Source of the DNA: Gammaproteobacteria bacterium
GTDB taxonomy: Bacteria > Pseudomonadota > Gammaproteobacteria > Pseudomonadales > Pseudomonadaceae
Reading direction: 5' to 3'
DNA length: 5,116 nucleotides
Assembly (NCBI GenBank): GCA_012735335.1
Contig: JAAYHO010000296.1
Coordinates: forward strand, 1-5,116
In this document: positions 1-5,116 of the stretch, piece by piece
How the letters are laid out: each line of letters opens with the position of its first letter
Numbering within the stretch: position 1 is the first letter of the stretch
Notes under the pieces: model-generated
The model's database searches: none
Told to the model about the DNA's origin: nothing
The model's input: the letters and a program-made list of their open reading frames with translations, nothing else
Made by a program: the position numbers and the translations under genes

Positions 1-643
1 ATTCGAAGTTGTAGGTCGACTGCTCCACCTCGTTCTGGTGGAACACATCGCCGTAGGTGACCTTGCCGAACTGGCCGTCGGAGTAGACCAGGTCATACAC
101 CGAGTCCACCCCCTGCAGGTACATGGCCAGACGCTCCAGCCCGTAGGTGATCTCGCCGGTGACCGGATAGCACTCGACCCCGCCAACCTGCTGGAAGTAG
201 GTGAACTGGGTCACCTCCATGCCGTTGAGCCAGACTTCCCAGCCCAGACCCCAGGCGCCGAGGGTCGGCGATTCCCAGTTGTCCTCGACAAAGCGGATGT
301 CATGCACCAGCGGGTCGATGCCGATGTGGCGCAGCGAATCCAGATACAGCTCCTGGATATTGTCCGGGTTCGGCTTGAGCACCACCTGAAACTGGTAGTA
401 GTGCTGCAGGCGGTTGGGGTTTTCGCCGTAGCGGCCATCGGCCGGGCGGCGGCTGGGCTGGACATAGGCCGCGTTCCAGATTTCCGGGCCGATCGAGCGC
501 AGGAAGGTGGCGGTATGGAAGGTACCCGCACCCACCTCCATATCGTAGGGCTGCAGGATTACGCAGCCTTGCTCCGCCCAGAAGTTCTGCAGGGCGAGGA
601 TCAGGCCCTGGAAGGTCTGGGCAGCAGGATTGGTCTGTGTCAC
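1..643 (-). CDS. glyQ: Glycine--tRNA ligase alpha subunit, 5' part (runs off left edge)
   Basis: GlyQ is the catalytic alpha subunit of the bacterial alpha2beta2 glycyl-tRNA synthetase. It activates glycine with ATP and, with GlyS, charges tRNA-Gly in the cytoplasm. The 214 visible residues include class II synthetase signatures: a motif 1 region near 31-54 ([20 protein letters not shown]), a motif 2 region near 60-91 ([19 protein letters not shown], then [12 protein letters not shown]) and GLERLAMY near 168-175 (motif 3 type). The family is about 315 residues, so roughly 100 C-terminal residues lie outside the window. The start is GTG at 643. It is preceded by GGTGA five bases upstream, and it gives an N-terminus ([12 protein letters not shown]) that fits known GlyQ proteins; I see no better in-frame start. 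It follows ppnN by 56 nt on the same strand and has its own candidate promoter. GlyS is expected just beyond the left edge. Identification is by recalled family sequence and is firm. Confidence 0.97.
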   Translation of the reverse strand, partial: MTQTNPAAQTFQGLILALQNFWAEQGCVILQPYDMEVGAGTFHTATFLRSIGPEIWNAAYVQPSRRPADGRYGENPNRLQHYYQFQVVLKPNPDNIQELYLDSLRHIGIDPLVHDIRFVEDNWESPTLGAWGLGWEVWLNGMEVTQFTYFQQVGGVECYPVTGEITYGLERLAMYLQGVDSVYDLVYSDGQFGKVTYGDVFHQNEVEQSTYNFE

Positions 644-680
644 GTTTTTCACCGGTCAACTGTGAATAAGTAAAGGGCGA

Positions 681-710
681 AGTATACAAGCCTGGAGCAT
701 CAACTGATAA
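681..710 (-). promoter_or_regulatory. Candidate sigma-70 promoter of glyQ
   Basis: Reading the minus strand, TTATCA (705-710, 4 of 6 to TTGACA) is followed after 18 nt by TATACT (681-686, 5 of 6 to TATAAT). Initiation would fall near 674, about 30 nt before the glyQ GTG. The -35 box lies across the last codons of ppnN, just before its stop codon. The call rests only on hexamer match and placement. I see no terminator hairpin between ppnN and glyQ, so read-through from ppnN is also possible. Confidence 0.5.
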
Positions 711-2100
711 CCCGATAACAGGGCTTGTAGGCCGAGCCGTTGGGCAGCTTCATGCGTTGCTGTTCGATAAACGCCTGCAACAGATCAGCCAGCGGCTGCA
801 TGATCTGCGTGTCACCGTGCAGTTCGTAGGGGCCGAGCGCCTCGATCAGACGGATGCCCTGCTCCTTGACGTTACCCGCCACTATGCCGGAAAACGCCCG
901 GCGCAGGTTGGCCGCCAGCAGGTGCGGCGGGGTATTGCTGCGCAGTTCCAGGGCCGCCATGTTTTCGTGGGTCGGGTCGAAGGGGTGCTGGAAGTTCTCC
1001 TCCACCCTGAGCAGCCAGTTGAAGTGGAAGGCGTCATTGCGCTCGCGGCGGAAATGCTCGACCTCCGCCAGCCCCTGCTTCATCTTGCGCGCCACCTTGA
1101 TCGGATCTTCGATGATGATTTCATACAGCGTCTGCGCCTGCTCACCCAGGGTAGCACCGACAAACTCGTGCAACTGCTGCAGATAGCCCGCCGAGCTGCG
1201 CGGCCCGGTGAGAATCAGCGGGAACGGTAGATCGGCGTTGTCCGGGTGCAGCAGAATGCCCAGCAGATAGAGAAACTCCTCCGCCGTGCCCGCGCCACCG
1301 GGGAAGATGATGATGCCGTGGCCGACGCGGATAAAGGCTTCCAGCCGCTTCTCGATATCCGGCAGGATCACCAGCTCGTTGACGATCGGGTTGGGCGCCT
1401 CGGCGGCGATGATGCCCGGTTCGGTCAGGCCCAGATAGCGGGCGTCCAGCGCCCGCTGCTTGGCGTGGGCAATGGTCGCGCCCTTCATCGGCCCCTTCAT
1501 CACCCCCGGGCCGCAGCCGGTGCACACGTCCAGATTGCGCAGGCCCAGCTCATGGCCGACCCGCTTGCTGTATTTGTACTCTTCCTCGTTGATCGAGTGA
1601 CCGCCCCAGCACACCACCATCTTCGGCTCCACGCCCGGGGTCAGGGTGCGGGCGTTGCGCAGCAGGTGGAATACGTAGTCGGTAATTCCCTGAGAAGTGC
1701 TCAGATCGGCGCGATTGTTGTGCAGTTCGCTTTCGGTATAGACGATATCGCGCAGGGCACTGAACAGCATCTCGCGCACACTGGTGATCATGTGCCCATC
1801 AACAAAGGCATCCGCCGGGGCATTACGCAGCTCCAGGCACACCCCCCGATCCAGCTGATGGATATGCACCTCGAAATCGGCATAGGCCTCGAGAATACTG
1901 CGCGCATCATCCACCCGCGCCCCGGTATTCAGAATCGCCAGTGCGCACTGGCGAAACAGCTGATAGGTACTGCCGGAGCCGACCTGGCTGAGATTGCGGA
2001 CTTCACGCTGGGACAGGATTTCCATACTGCCCCGGGGGGTAACCGTTACGTTGACTGTAGGTGCAGGCATTGTCTCTTCCGATTGAACAGGAATGGGCAT
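700..2100 (-). CDS. ppnN: Pyrimidine/purine nucleotide 5'-monophosphate nucleosidase PpnN (YgdH, LOG family)
   Basis: PpnN cleaves the N-glycosidic bond of nucleoside monophosphates, releasing base and ribose 5-phosphate. In E. coli it acts in nucleotide salvage and is stimulated by (p)ppGpp. The 466 residues match E. coli PpnN (about 454) nearly end to end. Visible marks are an N-terminal domain (about 1-150), MVVCWGGHSINE (161-172), CTGCGPGVMKGPMKGA (193-208), the LOG/Rossmann signature PGGAGTAEE (267-275), and a conserved C-terminal region with LRRAFSGIVAGNVKEQGIR (399-417) and KLPNGSAYKPCY (451-462). The LOG signature residues are intact, so an active enzyme is expected. ATG at 2100 has GGAG four bases upstream. 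ATG at 2070 (residue 11) also has a purine-rich GGAAGAG upstream and would give 456 residues, nearer the E. coli length, so either could be used. The XRE regulator ends 51 nt upstream on the same strand. The general LOG family also holds cytokinin-activating enzymes, but the full-length match makes PpnN the clear call. Confidence 0.95.
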   Translation of the reverse strand: MPIPVQSEETMPAPTVNVTVTPRGSMEILSQREVRNLSQVGSGSTYQLFRQCALAILNTGARVDDARSILEAYADFEVHIHQLDRGVCLELRNAPADAFVDGHMITSVREMLFSALRDIVYTESELHNNRADLSTSQGITDYVFHLLRNARTLTPGVEPKMVVCWGGHSINEEEYKYSKRVGHELGLRNLDVCTGCGPGVMKGPMKGATIAHAKQRALDARYLGLTEPGIIAAEAPNPIVNELVILPDIEKRLEAFIRVGHGIIIFPGGAGTAEEFLYLLGILLHPDNADLPFPLILTGPRSSAGYLQQLHEFVGATLGEQAQTLYEIIIEDPIKVARKMKQGLAEVEHFRRERNDAFHFNWLLRVEENFQHPFDPTHENMAALELRSNTPPHLLAANLRRAFSGIVAGNVKEQGIRLIEALGPYELHGDTQIMQPLADLLQAFIEQQRMKLPNGSAYKPCYRVIS

Positions 2101-2151
2101 CTTACTCCAGGGCTTTGGCGCAGGGGCAAGAGGCTGGGGGTAAAGGGAAAC

Positions 2152-2502
2152 TCAGCGGCGTTTGCGGCGACTCAGCTGGCAAAAGCGCTTGATGGTACCA
2201 GCGATGAACTGACGATCATCCTGATCGAGCTGCTCCAGCATCGCCACCAGCACAGCCGACTCGCTTGGATTCCCAGCTGGCTGTGGGGCCGTTTCGGCGA
2301 AGAACTGGCTGAGAGTGATGCCGAAAACACTACAGAGTTTCTGGATGGTCGTCAGGGACGGCAGACTGGCACCCCGCTCAAAACGGGAAATGGTCATGGG
2401 GTCCACATCCAGTGCCAAGGATAGCTGCTCCTGGGTCATGCTCAGAGACTTGCGATGATGGGCAATGCTTGAACCGATGGTAGATAAGAGTTCCTGGCGC
2501 AC
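2152..2502 (-). CDS. Small XRE-family helix-turn-helix transcriptional regulator
   Basis: This is a 116-residue protein with a Cro/C1-type (HTH_3) DNA-binding domain over about residues 8-66. The HTH is MTQEQLSLALDV (22-33) followed by the recognition segment DPMTISRFERG (34-44), with a third conserved stretch LPSLTTIQKLCSVFGITLSQFF (47-68). The remaining 45 residues carry no domain I recognise; they contain an acidic helix-like stretch (VAMLEQLDQDD) and end in a basic tail (SRRKRR). The start is GTG at 2502. An in-frame TAA lies six bases upstream, so it cannot start further out, and the next Met (22) would destroy the HTH. Its Shine-Dalgarno match is weak (AGG about 8 nt away), suggesting low translation or leaderless-like initiation. 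It precedes ppnN by 51 nt on the same strand and is divergent from the ORF/lipoprotein pair. Autoregulation from the intergenic repeats is inferred from position only; its targets are unknown. Confidence 0.88.
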   Translation of the reverse strand: MRQELLSTIGSSIAHHRKSLSMTQEQLSLALDVDPMTISRFERGASLPSLTTIQKLCSVFGITLSQFFAETAPQPAGNPSESAVLVAMLEQLDQDDRQFIAGTIKRFCQLSRRKRR

Positions 2503-2646
2503 AAATTAAGCCTGAATTGTCATGTTTTTTACTAGGCCTAAAATGATTGACGTTTTATATATGCTGCGTTAGGCCCCAATTTAGCTAGCTGTAATATAGA
2601 TCCAATTTGGCTATGTGGTGACAGAAAAGTTGGTGAAACAGTCAGC
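2503..2646. promoter_or_regulatory. AT-rich divergent intergenic region between the XRE regulator and the lipoprotein operon
   Basis: This 144-bp spacer is about 37% GC by hand count, well below the flanking genes, and must hold the control signals for both directions. On the minus strand, TATAAA (2554-2559) could be a -10 for the regulator, but I find no convincing -35. On the plus strand, TTGACG (2547-2552, 5 of 6) is a good -35 but has only a poor -10 (TAGGCC, 2570-2575) at 17 nt. TATAGA (2595-2600) is a possible -10 without a good -35. The region also contains the palindromes TAGGCCTA (2533-2540), AGCTAGCT (2583-2590) and CCAATTTGG (2602-2610). Weak sigma-70 boxes together with repeats fit an activator- or repressor-controlled promoter, which is inference. 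Confidence 0.6.
2576..2613. repeat. Pair of 12-bp near-identical direct repeats, candidate operator
   Basis: CCAATTTAGCTA (2576-2587) and CCAATTTGGCTA (2602-2613) match at 11 of 12 positions, start to start 26 bp apart (about two and a half helical turns). The second copy contains the perfect inverted repeat CCAA-T-TTGG (2602-2610). They lie between the divergent XRE regulator and the lipoprotein operon, where an operator would be expected. Binding by the adjacent XRE protein is inferred; no known operator consensus is matched. Confidence 0.5.
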
Positions 2647-2901
2647 ATGGCGCCAGGTGATGCGGTAGGCGCTGTGGCACTGGGCGGGCTGGCGCTGACC
2701 GAGCCCCATCAGTGGTTCGCCTCGGAAAAGGCTTCCGGAGCTACTCCCCGTACTGAAATCCTTGTGACCGCACGGGTGGTCAGCCCGGATCGCTATCTGG
2801 CCCAGGTGACCGGCGCTTACTACACGACAGAAACGGATGCGCGCCTTTATCGGTCGATGAAGGACAGTGTATCCATACCGGTGCGGGGAGGTCAGCAATG
2901 A
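2647..2901 (+). CDS. Unrecognised small protein (84 codons), possibly lacking its original 5' end
   Basis: I do not recognise this protein. The N-terminus contains a short hydrophobic run (AVGAVALGGLAL, residues 6-17) too brief for a normal membrane helix and without a basic n-region or lipobox. The rest is polar (TEILVTARVVSPDRYLAQVTGAYYTTETDARLYRSMKDS) and looks beta-strand rich, like part of a periplasmic or envelope domain. Real coding is supported by GC-rich codon use and by the ATGA overlap with the lipoprotein gene, which itself has a strong ribosome site inside this ORF. ATG at 2647 is the only standard start; GGTGA lies 10 nt upstream, a long spacing. The frame stays open upstream to 2551, reading ...CGDRKVGETVS before the Met, without a standard start codon. 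The protein may therefore be a 5'-truncated remnant of a larger envelope protein, or may begin at an unusual codon. Confidence 0.6.
   Translation: MAPGDAVGAVALGGLALTEPHQWFASEKASGATPRTEILVTARVVSPDRYLAQVTGAYYTTETDARLYRSMKDSVSIPVRGGQQ
2885..2891 (+). promoter_or_regulatory. Strong ribosome binding site of the FlgO-like lipoprotein
   Basis: GGGGAGG lies six bases before ATG 2898 and inside the last codons of the upstream ORF. It fixes the lipoprotein start and, with the ATGA stop/start overlap (2898-2901), suggests translational coupling. Confidence 0.8.
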
Positions 2902-3440
2902 GACTGGTAAAGGTATTTTCCCTGCTCTCGGTGATGCTGCTGGCCCTCGCCGGGTGCGCACAGACCGGACTCGGTTCCCATGGCTCGGTCAGCGCCAACA
3001 ACTTCATTCAGGCCAACTACAAGGCGGCGGAAAACCTGCAGGCGCAGTTGGCCAGCCGAGCGGCTGGGAACTCTACCCTGCTGGTGGCAACTCTGGTCAA
3101 TATTGATGCGCTGGACCGCTCCTCGACTCTGGGGCGCCTGGTATCCGAGCAGGTATCTGCACGCTTTACCCAGGGCGGCTACCGGATGATCGAGATGAAG
3201 TTCCAGAACAGTGTGTACATGGCGCGTGGTCAAGGGGAGTTGATGCTGACCCGCCAGGTGCATGAGCTGGCCAATGCCTACTCGGCGGAAGCGGTGATCG
3301 TCGGTAGCTATGGCACCAGCAAGGAATATGTCCTGATCAACCTGAAGGTGGTGGAGCCTGCCACCAACCAGGTGCTTGCCGTATACGATTACAGCCTGCC
3401 TATCGATGAAAACGTGCGCATGCTGTTGCGTAACCGTTGA
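2898..3440 (+). CDS. FlgO-domain outer-membrane lipoprotein
   Basis: This 180-residue protein has a lipoprotein signal peptide: basic start MRLVK, hydrophobic core FSLLSVMLLAL and lipobox LAGC with the acylated cysteine at residue 20. Residues +2/+3 are Ala-Gln, with no Asp retention signal, so outer-membrane sorting is predicted. The mature part from about 35 to 165 resembles the FlgO domain: FIQANYKAAENLQAQL, LLVATLVNIDALDRSSTLGRLVSEQVSARFTQGGYRMIEMK, LMLTRQVHELA and AEAVIVGSYG. In Vibrio, FlgO is an outer-membrane lipoprotein that works with FlgP and FlgT to stabilise the flagellum. No flagellar gene is visible here, so a flagellar role should not be assumed; the domain also occurs in proteins of unknown envelope function. 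It is the second gene of a two-gene unit and is followed by a hairpin terminator. The family call is from recalled sequence. Confidence 0.85.
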   Translation: MRLVKVFSLLSVMLLALAGCAQTGLGSHGSVSANNFIQANYKAAENLQAQLASRAAGNSTLLVATLVNIDALDRSSTLGRLVSEQVSARFTQGGYRMIEMKFQNSVYMARGQGELMLTRQVHELANAYSAEAVIVGSYGTSKEYVLINLKVVEPATNQVLAVYDYSLPIDENVRMLLRNR

Positions 3441-3453
3441 GCATGATGAGCTG

Positions 3454-3476
3454 CCCCGCCGCCAGCGGCGGGGTTT
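3454..3476 (+). terminator. Probable rho-independent terminator after the lipoprotein gene
   Basis: CCCCGCCG (3454-3461) pairs perfectly with CGGCGGGG (3466-3473) around the four-base loop CCAG, followed by only three T residues. The GC-rich stem and its place 13 nt after the stop codon fit a terminator that insulates tag; the short T-run makes it somewhat weak. Confidence 0.75.
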
Positions 3477-3570
3477 GCTGGTATCTGTCTGAACTGCCTT
3501 TTCCTCTCTCCTTGCGTTAGATCACCTATCATGGACAGCACCTCCCAAGGATGCTCAGCCCAGGTGATCC

Positions 3571-4164
3571 GTGTCAGATAAAGCTGATTCAATATCCCGC
3601 TGCCAATGGTGCAGTACCGACCCGCTGTACCAGCACTACCATGATCATGAATGGGGTGTGCCCAACCGCGACGCCCGGCATCTGTTCGAGATGCTGATTC
3701 TGGAGGGGCTGCAGGCCGGGCTGTCGTGGATCACCATTCTGCGGCGGCGCGAGCGTTATCGTGAGCTGTACCGCAACTTCGATGTGCACTTCATGGCAGC
3801 GCAGAGTGAGGCGGACCTTGAACGGCTGGCGCAGGATGCGAGCATCATCCGCAACCGCCTCAAACTGCGTGCGGCGCGGCAGAATGCCCGGGCCTGGCTG
3901 GAATTGGCCGAGCAACATGATCCGGTCATCTGGCTGTGGCAGTTTGTCGATGGTCAGCCGCTGATCAACGACTTTGCCAGTGCCGCTGAGGTGCCGACCA
4001 CCACTGCGCAGGCCGAGGCCATGAGCCGGGCGCTGAAGCGGGCGGGCTTCAGTTTTGTCGGGCCAACCATCTGTTACGCCTTGATGCAGGCCACCGGCAT
4101 GGTGATGGATCACACCCGTGACTGTTTCCGCCATGCGCAACTGGGCGGGATACGGCGGGTCTGA
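3571..4164 (+). CDS. tag: DNA-3-methyladenine glycosylase I
   Basis: Tag removes 3-methyladenine from alkylated DNA as the first step of base excision repair. The 197 residues align along E. coli Tag (187) with matching blocks: CQWCSTDPLYQHYHDHEWG (11-29), LFEMLILEGLQAGLSWITILRRRERYR (38-64), ASIIRNRLKLRAARQNARA (90-108) and FSFVGPTICYALMQATGMVMDH (160-181). The catalytic Glu of the family corresponds to E45. The zinc ligands correspond to C11, H24, H181 and C185, all present. The start is GTG at 3571 with AGGTGA (3562-3567) three bases before it. Compared with E. coli the N-terminus is about seven residues longer, and no ATG lies between 3571 and the zinc-binding Cys. A TATCAT box (3527-3532) could be a -10, but I find no matching -35. 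The terminator at 3454-3476 separates it from the lipoprotein gene. The call is firm. Confidence 0.96.
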   Translation: MSDKADSISRCQWCSTDPLYQHYHDHEWGVPNRDARHLFEMLILEGLQAGLSWITILRRRERYRELYRNFDVHFMAAQSEADLERLAQDASIIRNRLKLRAARQNARAWLELAEQHDPVIWLWQFVDGQPLINDFASAAEVPTTTAQAEAMSRALKRAGFSFVGPTICYALMQATGMVMDHTRDCFRHAQLGGIRRV

Positions 4165-4168
4165 GTAA

Positions 4169-4197
4169 TCCACACGGCTGGGCTATCAGGCTACAAT
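4169..4197 (+). promoter_or_regulatory. Candidate sigma-70 promoter of the lipid A acyltransferase gene
   Basis: TCCACA (4169-4174, 4 of 6) and TACAAT (4192-4197, 5 of 6) are separated by exactly 17 nt. Initiation would fall near 4204, giving a leader of roughly 27 nt with the ribosome site. I see no terminator between tag and this promoter, so transcripts from tag may also continue through. Confidence 0.55.
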
Positions 4198-4217
4198 GGG
4201 CGTTTTCGGCCAATCGA

Positions 4218-4224
4218 AAGAGGT
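4218..4224 (+). promoter_or_regulatory. Ribosome binding site that sets the GTG start of lpxL
   Basis: AAGAGGT lies six bases before GTG 4231. The nearby ATG at 4225 is in the same frame but is followed at once by TGA, so it cannot be the start. This makes GTG 4231 the well-supported initiation codon. Confidence 0.75.
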
Positions 4225-4230
4225 ATGTGA

Positions 4231-5116
4231 GTGGAAAGGCTCAAGGGCGCAATTGCGGTGGGTTTTCTCAGGCTGTTTGCTCTGTTGCCCTTTGCTGTGG
4301 CTCAGCGTCTGGGTGCGGTGGTGGGTTGGTTCATGTGGAAGCTGCCCAACCGCACCCGGGAAGTGGTGCGTATCAACCTCGGTCACTGTTTCCCGCAGCT
4401 GCCTGCCGCTGAGCGGGAGCAGCTGGTGGGCGAGACGCTGGTGAATATCGGTCGCAGCTTTGCCGAAAGCGCCTGCGCCTGGATGTGGAACCCGCAGAAA
4501 ACCGTCGGCCTGATCCGCGAAGTCGAAGGCGAGCATCTGCTGGATGAGGCGCTGGCCGAGGGCAAGGGCGTGGTCGGCATCACCAGCCACCTGGGCAACT
4601 GGGAGGTGCTCAATCACTGGTACTGCCTGAAGTGCTCGCCGATCATCTTCTACCGGCCACCCAAGCTGCAGGCGGTGGACGAGCTGCTGCAGAAGCAGCG
4701 CACCCAGCTGGGCAACAAGGTTGCCGCCTCCACCCGCGAGGGCATCATCAGCGTCATGCGCGAGGTGCGCAAGGGTGGTGCCGTGGGTATTCCAGCCGAC
4801 CCGGAACCGGCACTCAAGAGTGGTCTGTTCGTGCCCTTTCTGGGGACCACGGCGCTGACCAGCAAGTTCGTTCCCGGGTTGCTCAAGGGCGGCACGGCGG
4901 CCGGGATTTTCCTGCATTGCGTACGGTTGCCGGGCGGTCGGGGCTTCAAGGTTATTGTGGAGAAGGCCCCGGAGGCGTTATACAGTGACAACGAGCAGGA
5001 AGCGGTAGCCGCGCTGAGCAGTACCATTGCCAGTTATGTGCAGCGTTGGCCGAGCCAGTACATGTGGAGCATGAAGCGCTTCAAGACGCGCCCCGCCGGT
5101 GAGGAGCGGTGGTACC
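4231..5116 (+). CDS. lpxL: Lipid A biosynthesis late acyltransferase, LpxL/HtrB family (runs off right edge)
   Basis: LpxL/HtrB enzymes transfer a secondary acyl chain from acyl-ACP to the lipid A precursor at the inner face of the cytoplasmic membrane. The 295 visible residues start with a hydrophobic, membrane-anchoring N-terminus (AIAVGFLRLFALLPFAVA, then LGAVVGWFMWKL to about 38). Next come RTREVVRINLGHCFP (41-55), the catalytic HX4E motif as HLGNWE (H120, E125), the IIFYRPPKLQAVDELLQKQR block (138-157), IPADPEPALKSGLFVPFLG (187-205) and the typical C-terminal WPSQYMWSMKRFKTRP (273-288). The family is about 295-310 residues, so at most a few C-terminal residues are missing. The neighbour position next to tag matches the P. 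aeruginosa htrB-type gene PA0011, as I recall it. Which acyl chain and position it serves cannot be read from sequence. LpxM-type activity is a less likely alternative. Confidence 0.93.
   Translation, partial: MERLKGAIAVGFLRLFALLPFAVAQRLGAVVGWFMWKLPNRTREVVRINLGHCFPQLPAAEREQLVGETLVNIGRSFAESACAWMWNPQKTVGLIREVEGEHLLDEALAEGKGVVGITSHLGNWEVLNHWYCLKCSPIIFYRPPKLQAVDELLQKQRTQLGNKVAASTREGIISVMREVRKGGAVGIPADPEPALKSGLFVPFLGTTALTSKFVPGLLKGGTAAGIFLHCVRLPGGRGFKVIVEKAPEALYSDNEQEAVAALSSTIASYVQRWPSQYMWSMKRFKTRPAGEERWY

Noticed and set aside
38..673. 211-codon open frame on the plus strand over glyQ
   Set aside because: It is fully antisense to the class II motifs of GlyQ, has no recognisable family and no ribosome site; a shadow frame.
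644..699. Terminator between ppnN and glyQ
   Set aside because: I searched for a GC-rich hairpin followed by a T-run on the minus strand and found none.
1246..2424. Long 392-codon open frame on the plus strand, antisense to ppnN and the XRE gene
   Set aside because: The opposite strand encodes a full-length PpnN with intact motifs and an HTH protein. The antisense translation is rich in H, Q and R with no recognisable domain, as expected from a shadow frame in GC-rich DNA.
2539..2565. Possible sigma-28 (FliA) flagellar promoter upstream of the FlgO-like operon
   Set aside because: TAAAATGA weakly resembles the -35 element, but nothing like GCCGATAA follows at the required spacing. No sigma-54 -24/-12 pair was found either.
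2543..2572. Nine-codon upstream ORF (MIDVLYMLR) in the divergent spacer
   Set aside because: It has no ribosome site, no repeated codons suggestive of attenuation and no hairpins after it; probably chance in AT-rich DNA.
3589..4173. 194-codon open frame on the minus strand over tag
   Set aside because: It mirrors the Tag coding frame, which has all catalytic and zinc residues; no independent evidence of coding.
4196..4444. ATG-started plus-strand frame at the start of lpxL
   Set aside because: It is out of frame with the conserved acyltransferase reading, its ATG lies in the -10 region and the product is unlike any family. The GTG at 4231 with a good ribosome site is the true start.
4186..4917. 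243-codon open frame on the minus strand over lpxL
   Set aside because: It is antisense to a complete acyltransferase with HX4E and other conserved blocks; its translation has no recognisable domain.

Overview
The window looks like chromosomal DNA of a gammaproteobacterium of the Pseudomonas lineage (Pseudomonadaceae). The coding DNA is GC-rich with long antisense shadow frames. The products resemble Pseudomonas proteins, and the flanking genes glyQ (minus strand), tag (plus strand) and an lpxL/htrB-type acyltransferase (plus strand) recall the conserved glyS-glyQ-tag-htrB neighbourhood close to the replication origin in P. aeruginosa. The species cannot be fixed from this sequence alone.

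Layout. Minus strand, read right to left: a small XRE/HTH regulator (2152-2502), the nucleotide nucleosidase ppnN (700-2100) and the 5' two thirds of glyQ (1-643, running off the left edge). Plus strand: an unrecognised 84-codon ORF (2647-2901) coupled by an ATGA overlap to a FlgO-domain outer-membrane lipoprotein (2898-3440), then a hairpin terminator (3454-3476), tag (3571-4164) and an lpxL/htrB-type lipid A acyltransferase (4231-5116, running off the right edge). The two transcription directions diverge from an AT-rich 144-bp intergenic region (2503-2646, about 37% GC by hand count). It carries a 12-bp near-perfect direct repeat and several short palindromes.

How the genes work together. 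The outer genes are housekeeping: translation (GlyQ), alkylation repair (Tag) and lipid A acylation (LpxL). The inner block of about 2.9 kb (ppnN, regulator, small ORF, FlgO-like lipoprotein) separates glyQ from tag, which as I recall are direct neighbours in P. aeruginosa PAO1. The regulator lies 51 nt upstream of ppnN on the same strand, so they may share a transcript. It is divergent from the lipoprotein pair, so it is the obvious candidate to bind the repeats between them.

I see no CRISPR array, tRNA, rRNA, insertion sequence or phage gene. Nothing here is clearly a new defence or mobile system. The least explained part is the regulator / intergenic repeat / small ORF / FlgO-like lipoprotein cassette.
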